Origin: Balaenoptera acutorostrata
Taxonomy: Eukaryota > Chordata > Mammalia > Artiodactyla > Balaenopteridae
Direction: 5' to 3'
Assembly (NCBI RefSeq): GCF_949987535.1
Contig: NC_080074.1
Coordinates: 38,919,641-38,983,640, forward strand
DNA length: 64,000 bases
Position numbers and translations under genes: made by a program. The notes beneath the pieces are model-generated. The model made no database searches. It was not told the DNA's origin and was given only the letters and a program-made list of their open reading frames with translations. Of the stretch, positions 32,626-45,679 are shown piece after piece (the first letter of the stretch is position 1; each line of letters begins with the position of its first letter).

Positions 32626-33654
32626 CTTTTAGAGCATTAAAGAAATAGAAAAGAGAGAATGGCTTTTATATATGCATTCAGTTGAACCATTTGAGTTGCT
32701 TGACCCTCAGCTTGCAGTCTTCCTTGTACACCCGTGTCCCAGCTGATTCTTGCTTTTTGCTCTTCCATTCCCTCAGGGGTAGACTACTGTCGCTCCTTTC
32801 TTGGTACTTACTAGCCTGGTGGTGGGGACAAAGGAGCTTCTCTGTTGTCTTGGCCCAGCCTTGGTCTCAGGAAGACCCTGTGCCTGAGTCTCAAGGATGG
32901 GGCTTTCTCAATGATCCTGCCTCTTCCTGGTCTACCAGACTAAACTCTGCCTTCATCCTTGGAGGGTCTTGGTGGGAGAGCTCCCTGCCCCTTCCTCAGT
33001 GGTAGGGGGCCCCTAATAGTATTGGTATTGGATCCTGGAATTAACACTGTTTCCTGCTTCCCTCTCCCTCCACCTTGGCATACAGGGTTTTTTCTTTTAT
33101 CTGTCTCCCTGTTGTAACAAGTTTTTACCTCTACTCTTAACTCTGATCCGTTCTTTCTCACGAGCTCCCAGTAAAAGCTTGTAAAAATTGCCTGTATTTG
33201 CCACTCCCAGAGGTTTTATATTGTCATGCTAGCTCACATTTGGACTTTGATCAATCAGTTAAACACGTCAGCTGAATTCTTCTTACCCGTTTGTATGGCG
33301 CCCAGTGTCTCTTCTGCCCATGCTCTGCCACAGATGAGTGAGCCTGTGCTGGGTGTGAGCCTGGCTCACCTCCCCTCTCTGCTTGGATAGCTTTCTACAC
33401 TCTTCAAGCTTCCTATACTATTACAGTTCTGCAAAGTTAACCTATCCCATGTGAGCTAAAATTCACAGTAACCTAACTGAGTAAGAAATTGTGTTCCCAG
33501 CTGGGAAGACAGACTTTGAAAGCATTTTTGCAGCCTGGTTAATTTTTGGCATTTATTTGCACATCTGAGCAACTGTTTGGTTAGGCAGACTGTCTTTATG
33601 TTGTTGCTCATATTTCAAATTAAAATCCAATTTGGAGACTAATTTGAGTGAATC
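32626..33654. other. LIN7A intron 1, no gene seen
   Basis: Moderately GC-richer than its surroundings. The frames here (for example 32682-33005) have no recognisable domain. Possibly an old LTR, but I cannot identify it. Confidence 0.35.
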
Positions 33655-34820
33655 TGTAATATGGCAGACTGAGCTAACACAGAACCTCTCCCATTACAAA
33701 CATCAAGAGGTGTCACATAAAATCTAACAATTCAACTCTCTACAGCTTAGATTGCAGGTGAGACAGCATAATCTCCAGGTGCCAGGAATGAAAGGGGAAG
33801 TGAAGGCTGGAATGGCAGTGGTATCGCACTGACATCTTGGTACAAGCGGACGGAGGGAGATGAAGGAGATGCCAAGTGGTCCCAGACTGAGAAATAAGCC
33901 CCATGGCTGGGGGCAAAGCAGGAACTGAGGGTGACGTGTTAGATCTTCATTATACCCATACCCTAAACTGCATTGCTTAGCTTGGAGTCTGAATATATAC
34001 CACTGAGCTGGTTCAGGAAACTTTCTCACAAGAAACTTACATAAAAAGTCCTAGCCTAGGACAGACTAGAGGAAGTAAAATGAAAGCACTCTTTTTTTTT
34101 TTTTAAATTTATTTATTTATGTATTTATTTTTGGCTGTGTTGTGTCTTCGTTTCTGTGCGAGGGCTTTCTCTAGTTTCGGCAAGCGGGGGCCACTCTTCA
34201 TCGCGGTGCGCGGGCCTCTCACTATCGCGGCCTCTCTTGTTGCGGAGCACAGGCTCCAGACGCGCAGGCTCAGTAATCGTGGCTCACGGGCCCAGTTGCT
34301 CCGTGGCATGTGGGATCCTCCCGGACCAGGGCTCGAACCCATGTCCCCTGCATTGGCAGGCAGATTCTCAACCACTGCGCCACCAGGGAAGCCCCGAAAG
34401 CACTCTTAAGAAGCATCCAGCTACATCACTGGTTTCTCATAGAACAAACAATCCCTGCCAAAGGTGAGCTCACAAATAAACATTAGAAATGAATGAAAAG
34501 GAGATAGAACATTCGAGTGAGTGTTGTCAGTGCTGACAACAAACCAGGGGGTTAGTGAGCCCTGTGTTTTGGGCAGAAGGAACAGAAATTCAGAGAGAAA
34601 AAGGAAGGTATGTCTGAAAAACTTAAAGAACTCGATATAGAAGAAATCAGAAAGAGAATATAAGCATATTTATAATGATTTTAAAATGCACTTTAAAAAT
34701 AGAAATTATAAGGAAAGAACATGACACTGGAAAAATAAGTAAATTTGAAAAAGATTCCTGAAAAATATGAGAAAAGAATGCTAAGATTTTTTTAAATAAA
34801 ATGACATTACATTATATTAA
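33655..34820 (+). repeat. Old L1 5' region fragment, split by a CHR SINE
   Basis: AATATGGCAGACTGAGCTAA near 33658 resembles an L1 5' UTR start. After the CHR insert, GTATGTCTGAAAAACTTAAA then GAACTCGATATAGAAGAAAT begins a decayed ORF1-like coiled-coil region rich in Lys/Glu codons and broken by stops. Confidence 0.5.
34094..34395 (-). mobile_element. CHR SINE (short form), antisense
   Basis: T-run, TTTGGCTGTGTTGTGTCTTC, CAGACGCGCAGGCTCAGTAA and the GCCACCAGGGAAGCCCC end. Target duplication GAAAGCACTCTT at 34082-34093 and 34396-34407. Confidence 0.96.
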
Positions 34821-35019
34821 AGTTTTGAAAAACTTGAAAAGTTCTATTTATAAGACTTTTTTGTTTTGTATTCACAAACAGGAAAATAATTAGCACCATT
34901 TTCACTTTATCTGATACTAAGGGCTTATATTAGAAATGACTGTGGAACCTGAAAGGAAGCTCTTCTTGGTTAAGTATCAAGACAGCCAGGAACTGGGGGT
35001 AAGGCTTATGTTTGGTTTT

Positions 35020-35250
35020 GATTTTCTGAGATATTAATCTGATCATGTCATTCCTTGCATTAAACTCTTTACTGGCTTCCCATTTTCCAATATTTTAAAT
35101 ATATCTTAATATGTTCTTAATTTTATTAACTGACCATATGCCAAAAATTATTTATGTATAGCCTTTCCCCTTTACTACTTATGTCCCAAATACCTAGAAC
35201 ACAGCCTGGCACATTGCAGGTGTTTAATAAATATTTGTTGAATAAACAAA
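35020..35250 (+). repeat. L2 LINE 3' end
   Basis: TGATCATGTCATTCCTTGCA, CTAGAACACAGCCTGGCACA and AGGTGTTTAATAAATATTTG then TTGAATAAAC is a clear sense L2 3' terminus. Confidence 0.85.
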
Positions 35251-35713
35251 GTCAGGATCTTGGCAATGTTGTTCTCTTTGTGGGGAGAACCCTTCCTCTT
35301 CCTCCCGTTTCTTGGCAAATTCCTACTTGTCTTTTTAGCATTTGGGTTTCAGATTCCTCAAAAAATCTTTTCTTGTTCCCTGAGCCTAGTTTAGTTCCCT
35401 CTGTTTTATGCTTCCATAGCACCTTATAATGCCCTTTTGTAAATTCACCCAATTATTCACTCAATTCTTGAGTGTCTACTATGTCCCAACTCCTGTTCTA
35501 GGTCCTATGTAGTGAACACAGACATAATTTCAACTCTTGTGAAGCTTATATTGTAGTCGGGTGGAGGTGGAGGAGGACAAGACAAACAAATAAGTACATA
35601 GAACTTTCTATAATTTTAAGTAATCTGCAGAAACATGAAGCAGGTTTGCGGGGGTTGGTGAGAGAGCCAAGGAAAGTAGGGGTGGATCCAGGGAAGTCCT
35701 CATGTATTAGATA

Positions 35714-36099
35714 CAGTAAGTCCCCTACATACGAACGAGTGCTGTTCCAAGAGTGTGTTCATAAGCCCAGTTTGTTCGTAAGTTCAACAAAGTTAGCCAG
35801 GTACCCAACTAACACAATCGGCTATATAGTACTGTTCTGTAATAGGTTTTTAATACCTATCACCACTGCTTTTACGCTTGTTTCCGGACATCCTGGGCTT
35901 GAAATAAAGATGCTGTACTACTGTACTCTATACAGTACTGTACAATAAAGTACACAAAAGCACAACCACTTGCGGAGGATGCACGCACGTGACAATGTAA
36001 GCCAGACACGTGAAGTAACTTACGTGATTGGACGTGCGAATGCACGTTCGCATCTTTGAAAGTTTGCAACTTGAAGGTTTGTATGTAGGGGACTTACTG
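35714..36099. mobile_element. Tigger-type (TcMar) MITE with intact terminal inverted repeats
   Basis: Left end CAGTAAGTCCCCTACATACG, right end its complement GTATGTAGGGGACTTACTG (36081-36099); the paired ends run about 23 bp. TA dinucleotides flank both ends (35712-35713 and 36100-36101), the mariner/Tigger target duplication. It is 386 bp long without transposase and resembles artiodactyl Tigger1-derived MITEs as I recall. Inserted into the antisense L2. Confidence 0.93.
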
Positions 36100-36284
36100 T
36101 ATAAGTAAATAACGAGTTTTCCCTGAGGATAACTAGGAAAAGTAGCACAGAGGAAACAGCAAGGGTAAAGGCCTTGAGGCAGTAATGTTCTGAAAGTATT
36201 TTAGGAACAGCAATGAGCCCTGTGCCTGGGGCACAGTCAACAAGGGAAAGGGTAGAAAGAGATGAAGACAAAGAGGCTTTGGGG

Positions 36285-36888
36285 TTTTTTTTTTTTCTCT
36301 GGACAAGTGATGTCATTTTAGCTGTTACAGTTATCTCTGGGATGGGCAGGGCCAAGGGGGAAGGCGCAGGGTGTGGGTTCTGGGTGGACAGTCCTAGGAA
36401 AGCCGAGTCCTAAAGGTGCAGCCCCTGGAGCAGCCGCGAGGTGGCGCCAGGCCGCTCCAGGAAGTGCAACTCTAGGCTGGGGGCTGGGAGTCTTGGTGAT
36501 TCCCTGGGACGCCAGGCCTCGCCTTCCACGGGGCTGGTGGGCCCCGGAACATCCTAGAGGGGTTTCGCTTCCGTCCGGGGTTCCGAAGATGGTGCCAATC
36601 TGTTTGAGGGGCAGTTCAGTTGTCCCAGCCTGGGGACTGCCACCGCGGCGCACCCACCGCGGCAGGTCTGCGCCCAGCTCCTTTCTGAGCGGCTGGGGCG
36701 GTCGGGACAGGGGGCCCCAGGCCGCCTGCTCACCACGCAGCTGTAGGTAACCCGCCGCCGGACATGGTGACTGCGGCCGCTGAGGGCCACCTGGCCGCCC
36801 CCGGGAAGACGGCGGCCTGGACGCGTTCCGGGAGCCCAGCCGAGCACTGGAGGTAGGCCAGCGCGCCCTCGGACTGGAGGAGGCTGAC
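36285..36888. promoter_or_regulatory. Orphan intronic CpG-rich block, apparently an insertion within an L2
   Basis: GC- and CpG-rich (about 40 CpGs by my count between 36360 and 36895) in an otherwise AT-rich intron. The left edge is a 12-T run at 36285-36296 and the right edge is near 36888. L2 sequence stops on the left and resumes on the right. It holds a CTCF-like motif at 36433-36449 and an ATG-started frame ending at a donor-like site (36764-36852). No known gene was recognised in either orientation. Confidence 0.65.
36433..36449 (+). promoter_or_regulatory. Candidate CTCF binding motif
   Basis: GCCGCGAGGTGGCGCCA resembles the CTCF core, with the AGGTGGCGC heart intact. Based on sequence alone. 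Confidence 0.5.
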
Positions 36889-37690
36889 GCTTGCTATTTT
36901 GAGGACTTTGGCTTTTAGTCTAAGATACTAAAGCCACAGATGGTGGGATTTTTAGTTTGAACGGGCTAGATGAGTTGGGAAGTAAATGAGAGAATCCAGA
37001 TCAGAGATGATGGTGGTAGGGATCCGGGTAGTAACAGGAAAGGTAGTGATGAGTGGTCAAATTCTGGACACGCCTGGAAGACTTAGCCAGCAGGATTTGA
37101 TGCAGGTTTGAGTATAAGGTGTAGGAGAAACAAAGCAGTTGATGAAGAATCAGGTGTTTGGTCTGAGAACCTGAAAAGAGGAAGTTTCACCTGAGATTGG
37201 AAAGACTCCAGAAGAGAGTAGGGGGAGGGGTTTACGTCCAGGAGAAATACCAATTTTGGACGTGTTGAGATATCTGTTAGACGCTAGAATGAAGAGTTTG
37301 AGTTGCCAGCTGTATTAAAAAACTCTGGAGCTCAAGGGAAGAGTCCAGGATGGAGATATAAATACGGGAATTATCAACGTATAGATGGTATTTAAAGCCA
37401 TCTGGAGGATGAAAAAAATGGGACGTTTGATGACTCAGCTCTGCGTAATTACAACACTTAAAGGTTGAGAAGATGAGGAAGCACCAGCCAGGGAGGAAAA
37501 GCAAAAGACAGTGGTGATCAGAGGCCAAGTAAATGAAGTCTTTTAGAAGCTGGGAAGGCTTAAATGGTAACAGGTGAGGTAAGACCTCGTCTGGGAATTG
37601 ACCCTTGCGATTAGCAGTGTGAAGGTCATTGATGGTCCTGACACTTTTTTGAAATAGTAGGTAAAAGCTTCATTGGTGTAGGCTCAGGAG

Positions 37691-40600
37691 AGGATGAGAT
37701 ATTTTAGGGACAGTAAGAACAACTTTTTGTAGAACTTTTGCTTTCAGAGAAATAGCATAGTAGCTGGAAGGAGATATAATTCTCAGCATGCCTGGAACTC
37801 CCGGTAAGAACTACACACTGTGGTAACAAGTGTGTCCATCTTGTTGACTGCTTTTTGCCTGGTACCAATGCTTGACCCAAAGCAGATGTGCAACTAAGTA
37901 TTTCTTGAACAGTAAGTACCATTTCAGTTAAAATTATAACCTAAAATTTTTTAAGGTTTAGAAGTATTTTCAATAGATGTTACTTTTTTTTAAATTGGAT
38001 AAGAATATGTGTTTTGACACTGGTTAAGAAATGAAGTGATCACAGATAATATGATCATTCCACATCTACTTAACCAATTTCCCATCTGGCTCAATTATAC
38101 TAAACACCACATACCACCTTTATTTCAGGAAAACCATGCAATAATGACAATTTAATTTGCAAAAATATTCAGTGCAGGTAACTTTATCTACAGCAAAGTT
38201 TTTCAAATCATGGAAAGAAGAAAGTAAATATATTTTTCTTTAGCAAAGTAGACTTTGGTTTAGGTTTGGAAAGCATCAGGAAGCCATTAAGTCTTTAAAG
38301 AGCTGTTCATAGTACCAGAGTTTTGTGTGAAAGGTTGATTCATTGCTAAATGATGGTACACATTTATTTAATGAAACACATTTATTTGGTTTGAGGATGA
38401 GCGGCTGTAGTACAGTAGATCCTAGGCTTGACGTCTGGGGAACTACAGAGATGAATGAAGTCATGAAAGAGCAGATTAAACATGTAGGTTGCAGATAGAT
38501 AGAGGTGCTTAGCTTTGTTTGATGGGTAATCGAGAGTGTTTGAAAATTTTGAGCAGGGAACTGAAATCATCTGAGCTGTATATTTATTAGCTACTATGAA
38601 AATTGGCTGCAGGATTGAATCTATAGGGAAGAAGAATGTTTTACAAACATGACTCTGGGAGATTTTATTGGATGCTCCTTGAAAAACTTTGCATGGTAAA
38701 ATGAATTAGGAGATACTGGGTTTCCCAAACATCAGGTTAAACAAACTTAATAAGATGTTTCTTTACTGTAGCCTTTCAGATACTTTGTGAATCTCTAAGT
38801 CCTATGGAATATGCAGATCATGGAACTCTTTGTTCGAGGAATCCTATTATTCTTTGGAACAGTTTGATCATTTTGGACCACTGTTGTATTATCGTTGTAA
38901 TCTGGAAGAGTTATAGGAATGCAAAGGAAGGATGAGATAATGATGGGCATGCCTTATTGACTAATAGATGATGAAAATGGGGAGAGGAAAAAGTCAAAGG
39001 GGAGACATGTGAGTTCACAAACTTGATGAGTTTAGCTTAGCACTTGATGAACTTTAAGATGTTGGAGGACAGCCAAGTATAAATCAGGGTTTTAACCTGG
39101 AAAGCATTCAAGGCTGGAAACAAGTTTCAGGAGTGCAGATACCATGTATATAGTGCAGGAGGCTAATCTTGAAATGATTAGAGCATGAATTAGGGATATT
39201 GAAGAAGTGATAGCTACAGATTTTCTTTTTCCAGGAAAAAAATGTGGGATAAAGCAAAAGTCTCGTTTTAGAAAAGATGCAGCAACAAGTGCTTGAAAGT
39301 AAGTACTTGAAAGTAAGCATCATTTTCAGTATTCAGACTGAGACATAAAAAGAAAACCAGTGTAAAATCTGTTTTTGTGCTCAGAGTGTTAATTCCCCAT
39401 GTCAGTAAAGTGTGATGCCTCCTTCAGAAATCCTGACATCCTCAGCATAGTTGGGCAATCGGTGTATTGTGACAAGCCAGGAATTTCTCACTGTTTCAGT
39501 TTTGTCATCCGCCCTGTGATGATTCATTGTGTCCACATAAGGAGTACAATCCTAGGTTTCCAACTCCTCTCCTTGACGTTCTCAGAGGTCTGCCTTCTGG
39601 GCCTCCTTGTGAACCACTGCTCTCAAAGAAGCAGTTGTTGCTTAGAACTGTGCTTGTCAGCACTTGCAGGTGTATCATGGAAAGTCTAGGAATTTATAGA
39701 ACAGCTGAAAGGCTGAAAAAGTATCACCATCAGAAATGAAACCTTTTAAAAAAAATCAGAAAACTGAGATAAAATACAACACAATATGTCCTTTGTTGTG
39801 TTAATATCCTTTGCATAATTAAGTGTACCTGCATTTATGTTTAGAAGGAAATGCATGTAGCAAAACATGTAGATGCATTTTCAAGGTCAGAATGGGGAGT
39901 TTGGAAGAAAAATATGGAGCAGACGGTAAGCTCATAGGAAAATTAAGTCAGCCAGCTCTCCCCAGATGGTCACCTTTTATACTGTTTTTTGTAGTTTGCG
40001 AGTTAGGCACCTGTGTTTTCTTCAGCTCACTCCCTGCCATGTGAATTCTTGCATTTGACATTTTAATTGGAAATAAAAACAATACATTCTTATTTTTTTC
40101 CACCAAAACCCCCATATTTTTTATTCTTATTTTTTCTTGGAATGAAATAACACTTATTCATATTTTGGAATTCCTACAATGCTTATTTGAATTTTACAGT
40201 TTATCACCTGGTATGGTAATGGTTCAATTGACATAAAGGATTTCTTTTTGCACTTCTCAGGAGACTGGCTTGAATAACTTTTAAGAACTGTTCAATTAAA
40301 AAAAATTATATATATATATGTTTTCTATAGAATGTATTTTTAAAGGAAGTCTATGATTCATGATAAAAATAGCCATATTGATTTCATATCTAATTTAGTT
40401 TAAAATGTTCCTTGACTTTGACAGTCACATGTTAAGTACATCATCTACCCCCGTACATAAGAAGAACATAATGCCTTTAAATACACAATGATTTTCAGGT
40501 AAACAATGTGTTTTTCTCAGTCACTGCTTTCAGACGTCTATGGCATTTGAACTGGCATTCTATTATTGAAATGTCAGATAAAAATAGTAAAGCTACCTCT

Positions 40601-41554
40601 ATCCCCACTTAATAAACCAAAATAACAATTTCCTCTTTTCTTTTGCATCATTTATATGCATGAATAAGTGTTGACACTGAGATGCATGTAGAAGAAAAAG
40701 GATCCCTAAGAGAGACATGTTAATCTTTTTCCTTACCTGTTAGAGATATCCTTGATAAATGTAACAAAAATAAATGTGTTTAAAGCATTATTAGAAAGTG
40801 ATGGCGTTCTTGCACTTGAGTTAAGGTATTCAGTGTACATATAATTAAAGATAAGATAAAACTACTCAGCAAATTATGGCAGGAGTGGCTTATGTTAAGG
40901 CCACTTGAAAAATAATGCCTTTCAACTTAAACTTGTTTGTATATGAGTAGCTTGTTCTGCATTAAAAAATGTGAATTCATACCCAGATTTAAGTATTGGG
41001 ATATTATCTTATTCAAAAGATAAAACAAAGCTAAACTTATTTTATTTAATCTTCTCTCAAATGGAGCAAAACCCAGCTATTTACTATAAATTCAAGACCT
41101 TGTTGAACAAGTCATTTCAAGTTTATTGCATTTGCCTGTTTGTTTTGAGTCAGATCCTAATGACTCACGAACTAGAAAAGGTACAAGTATAATTTTAAGG
41201 ACATCTAGTGGTCTATGGGATTAAATTTTTTTCATCTGACAAGAAAATATTGTTATTTTTAATCTAATATGAAGTTGCAGCATCTGTTTTTATCCAAATA
41301 AATGTTTTATCTGTGAATTTTAAACTTAACTCCTCATGCTTAGAGTCTACAACCGAACCTCCAAACTTCATCTCCTAGAACTTCCTTAAAATTACACTTA
41401 AAAAATGTTTCTGATACATTTTCATGCATACAGCAATTGAATTATGGTTACAGAGTCAATGAACAGTCTTTTGTGTAGTGTGTGTTGAATAGCATCGAGC
41501 AAGTCAACACTACTCCAAAATATTTCCTCCATCTCTGGGCAGGTATTTTCTTTT
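37691..41554. other. LIN7A intron 1, no gene seen
   Basis: Mostly unique-looking AT-rich DNA. Parts of 38.2-39.3 kb may be further old LINE sequence. A short TA run lies at about 40307-40318. No exon-like or RNA-gene signal was found. No CHR SINE occurs between 34.4 and 49.2 kb. Confidence 0.4.
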
Positions 41555-41805
41555 GGCTCATTTATTTATTCAGTAAATATATTTAATGAGTACCTGCCAT
41601 GTTATAGGCCTTCAGCTGGGCATGGACATCAAAGGAGAACAAAAAACAATCCTGGTTCTTGTTCTCATGAAGCTTACAATCTACAGGAGAGAGGTAGTAG
41701 TCAAATAGTCATGGAGATAAGTGTAAAATTACAATAATGATAAGTACTAGGAAACAAAGATGGACGGTACTGTGGAAGAACCATGGCACAGAGTGGGCAT
41801 CTTAG
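41555..41805 (-). repeat. L2 LINE 3' end, antisense
   Basis: CATTTATTTATTCAGTAAAT, GAGTACCTGCCATGTTATAG, TCTTGTTCTCATGAAGCTTA and GGAGAGAGGTAGTAGTCAAA are reverse L2 3' landmarks. Confidence 0.7.
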
Positions 41806-44800
41806 AAAGAATGATTAGTGATAGTCTTGATAACATAAATTAAAATTTTTACATATTCTTTAAACAAAGAAAACATATCTAAAGCATAGGACTGGAATTT
41901 GTATTTACCCTATAAACCTCCCCAAGAAGTGAATTTATTTTGTAATTAGGGGAAAAAGGCATTCAAATTTGTTTTTTGTCATCTTTAAATTTATTCAATA
42001 GATCGTATAACTGTACTTATGACTAAATAACACTTCATTAGTTACTATTAGTTTGCTATGCAAATGCAATAAGTTACTAAACAATTATTTTTCCTCCTCC
42101 TCTATTCCCAAGATTTGTTTTATAAAAGAAACATCAACTGAAAGTCTGACAAAGCAGCCCCAGGGAATCGGATGTAATGAGGAGAAACTCATTATTTCAC
42201 AATTTTTATTTGGAATTTTAAATCATCTTTTGTACAGCTTGATAGTAGTCATGTTCTCAACAACTATTCACCATAGCAATTTCTGCAAACACCAAGCTTC
42301 CCTTTGTCCTCTAATCATCTTTTAAAGACACAGATAGCACTGCACTAACCTCACCATACAATTCTCAAAGTAACTAAGAAACTGAGTCATAGTATAATAT
42401 AGTAGTGATAAGGTAACAGAGGAAACATTATTAAGTAGCTTGATAGCAGAATAATTTATCAAAGTGTCAGTTTAGATAAAAACATTCATCCATTCTCTAG
42501 TATAGGAGATATTTGAGGACATGAAAAGTTAAATTTGTAAGGTTTCTTTATAATGAGCTCTTTGAAAACACCGAACTCGATTGGGTGTCTCTCCAGCAAT
42601 TTCCTGATAAAATTTTCCCTTCCAATTTCCTGAGCAATATGAAAAAGGGGATTGGGATGTCCTAGTAATAATTACCGGGAAAAAAAATTCCAATTTGACA
42701 GTATACACAGGTGGAATCACTACCAGTGTAAAAGCTTGGCTATGTTTTATGTACTAAGCCAGGGAAATACTAAAACTCATAGAGCCTAAGGATCCATATC
42801 TTTTTGTGTCTAGTATTTTAAAATGCCAGACAATAATTATTTAACTTTTATTGAGAAAACATTAGACAGGTAAGGAGTTATGGAAGGGAAGGTAAAATAC
42901 ATAGACTTCAATTGAAAGTTAAATTTAAAGCTCTGTGAAAAGTGTTTTGTTCTTTCATCAAGTGCATCTAAAATCAGTTGAGGCTGTAGATGAAGTGTAA
43001 ATAAAGCATAGTCTGGGTGGAGAGGCTGGGTCGCTGGTGATGCAGTGTTGAGGTATCGTCTTGCTAATCTGTACGTGGTAGTTGTATTCCTACAACTATA
43101 CTCCCAGTACTTAACTGGCTAATGAAGAAATGCTCATTGTATTCATTGTCTAAGAAATTTTAGAAACAATTTGTCTGCATACAAAATGTAGTTTGGACAA
43201 TGTACTTTGAAATACCTCCCAGAGAGTTTAAAATAAGGCTTTCCTGAAAATTTTCATGAGTGCTAAAGTAAACTCTGATCCACTTTCCAAGTCATACCCA
43301 TGGTTCATACTCCACCCACTTGTAGAAGGTTAAATTTGATTATTATAAAAAGATGGAGTCTAGTTCCTTAAATCCTAATTTTCTCAGAATTCACATTTTG
43401 TAAGAAATCTAAATCTTGTCAAATTGGTCTTGATATAGTATCACTGTTAACTAGTGAAGACAAATACTTGTATATAATATTAATATAATATATAGGTATA
43501 TATAAGTATATAATACATAATACTGGTATAATATAACAATAACATTTAATTCCGTACAATCAATTTTATTCAACAACCAGTTTTTAAGTGCCTACAATTG
43601 TCATGATTCTGGATTGGATATAATGGAGCATACAAAAATTAATAGGACACAGGTGTTTTAGTATTTAATGTAAAAGAGGGCAGTATTTTGTTCAGCTTCT
43701 TTCAGACGTGCAGAAACAGATTACATTTTGGCCAGGTCTAATTTCTCATAGATTCTCCAAACACAATCAAGTCAGGTGTTCATTTGCGTGGTTTCCAAGA
43801 AGGCTGGAAACAAGAAAAAATGAGGTGAGCTAATTTCACTGTCATTAGGACTAAGGTTATAGTTAGCTGTCATTATGTAAAGACATGGATGCAAGATTAA
43901 AAAGAAACGTGAGGTGAAAATATAGAAGAAAGGGAAAGACGTCAAATATAGTAGAGATAAAAGAAAGCTCAAACAAAAAAGGAAGTTGAAACTTCTGATT
44001 TCCTGAGGTCTCAGGTGATGGTAAGCAAATCAAGCTCCAATTTTAGCTGCTTGGGAAAATTAGATGAATTTTTTTTAAAAAGGAAGAAGAAGGAAAGAAA
44101 AAGAAAATGTTGAATATAGTTCCTATAAAAACTGGGAACACGTTACTCATTCAGACCACATAACAGGGATTTGTTTAACAAAGCTGTATCTTAAGCTTTG
44201 TATACTTAAAGATTTGTTTATTGGGTAAGTAATCACTTTCAAATGAAACAGGTACCTGCCACTTCAGAGAATCTCTTAGCAACTACAGCTTTTCATTTTG
44301 TAGCGTAAAGTGTTCTTCTGGTTGCAGTAGGTTTGGCAAACAATTTGAGATTCATGATTTAAAAATTCTAGTATTGTCAGACTTTTGTGATACACTTCAG
44401 TATCATCCCAAATCCTAGGAAGAGAATTCATTCAGCTTTTGATAATAAACATAAATTGGGATTATTTTTAACAGCATACTAAGTAAAGCTTTTAATTTGA
44501 GCACATTTAAATTGAGCTAGTCCTAAGGTTTACCAATTAGTCTGCATTTAAGGAACATGGCAAGTTGTGGGTGGATCCAAACAGAGGTAAGTGTCAGATG
44601 AGAAGGACACAATGGTTGTCATGTCTCATTATAACTTGTAAACTGACAGAATTTCCTTTCATATCAGAGCAGCGCAAGTGCAAAACATTATTGGCCATTT
44701 ATTTTAATTTGTTGGTACACATGCTCTGTTGTGCAGCATGAGACTTTTAAACTGAGCATTCTTTGGTCCAATTTTTAGATACATCATGAAGCTAGTAATG

Positions 44801-45679
44801 TCAGTGTTTCATGTACACTATTTAAAATGTAGACTTAATAATGACTCTACAATACTGTACATGAAATACTAACTTACGGCTAGATTCAGTTGTCCATAGC
44901 CATTTTACTTAAACTCTGTTGGTCAAGTATGTCTTTAAAAAGACGACCTCTAGTCACCTTTTCAAAGGAAATTTGAGTAGCATAGTTTCATTCCTATAAT
45001 TTAACATTTCCTCTTCAAATATTTCCACTAATAGAACAGGAAGTGAGGACCCACAGAAAGAAAGGGTTAAAAGAAAAGATGGTATAGATGTCATATATAG
45101 TTCATGTGCCAGGTACTCTATATGAAAATCTCATCGTAATTACATTCTCCTTCAGACCTCACAATAACTGTATATAATCAGTATTACCACATTTTATACT
45201 TCTCAGGTCTCTGACTTTTAGGTTTATATCCATATTCTCCAACTGCTTGGTGCAGTGCTAAAACATTTTATATAATCCCTAATTGACGCTGAATGGAGGG
45301 ATCTTCAATGGATAGGAGGAGACTAACAGGAGAAAGTGCCACACTCTTATTATGTGCTTTTAAAATAATTTTGTCTTCAGGGTGGTGATACTTTTCTTCT
45401 CCCTTGTTATTCTGGTTACTTGTTAAATTTGTTGACACCATCTGCTTATGGGTCAAGAGGCAGACAATTATTGATGAAACAGGCTAAGGCATGTGACTGT
45501 ATTCACTAATAAATCCTTTTCTGCTGAAGAGACATTCTTTTGAGACCTCACCATACAGCTGTGCACCTCCTCGGGGTACTGGTTCTTCTTCTCCCCACCT
45601 GTGCTGTCCACGTCTTGCCATCCCCGCTGCCACCATTTAATTGAAGCTTTCACCATTTCTTGCCGAGGCCACTGTAATA
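41806..45679. other. LIN7A intron 1, no gene seen
   Basis: AT-rich unique-looking DNA with an AT-alternating patch at about 43468-43530. No nameable transposon of size and no exon-like feature. Confidence 0.4.

Larger units (their letters stand above)
35449..37690 (-). repeat. Long L2 LINE, antisense, interrupted by a Tigger MITE and by a CpG-rich insert
   Basis: Starts at the reverse 3' terminus (TTATTCACTCAATTCTTGAG, TCTACTATGTCC). It continues after the MITE with GCAAGGGTAAAGGCCTTGAG and GAACAGCAATGAG. It resumes after the GC-rich block with GAGGACTTTGGCTTTTAGTC and ends with GGACGTGTTGAGATATCTGT, GGAGCTCAAGGGAAGAGTCC, ATCAACGTATAGATGGTATT and GAAGGTCATTGATGGTCCTG. These are successive reverse segments of L2 from the 3' UTR back into the reverse-transcriptase C-terminus. 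Confidence 0.8.

Noticed and set aside
36318..36653. Retrocopy of a specific named gene in the CpG block
   Set aside because: The minus-strand translation (111 codons) resembles no protein I know. Naming a parent gene would be a guess.
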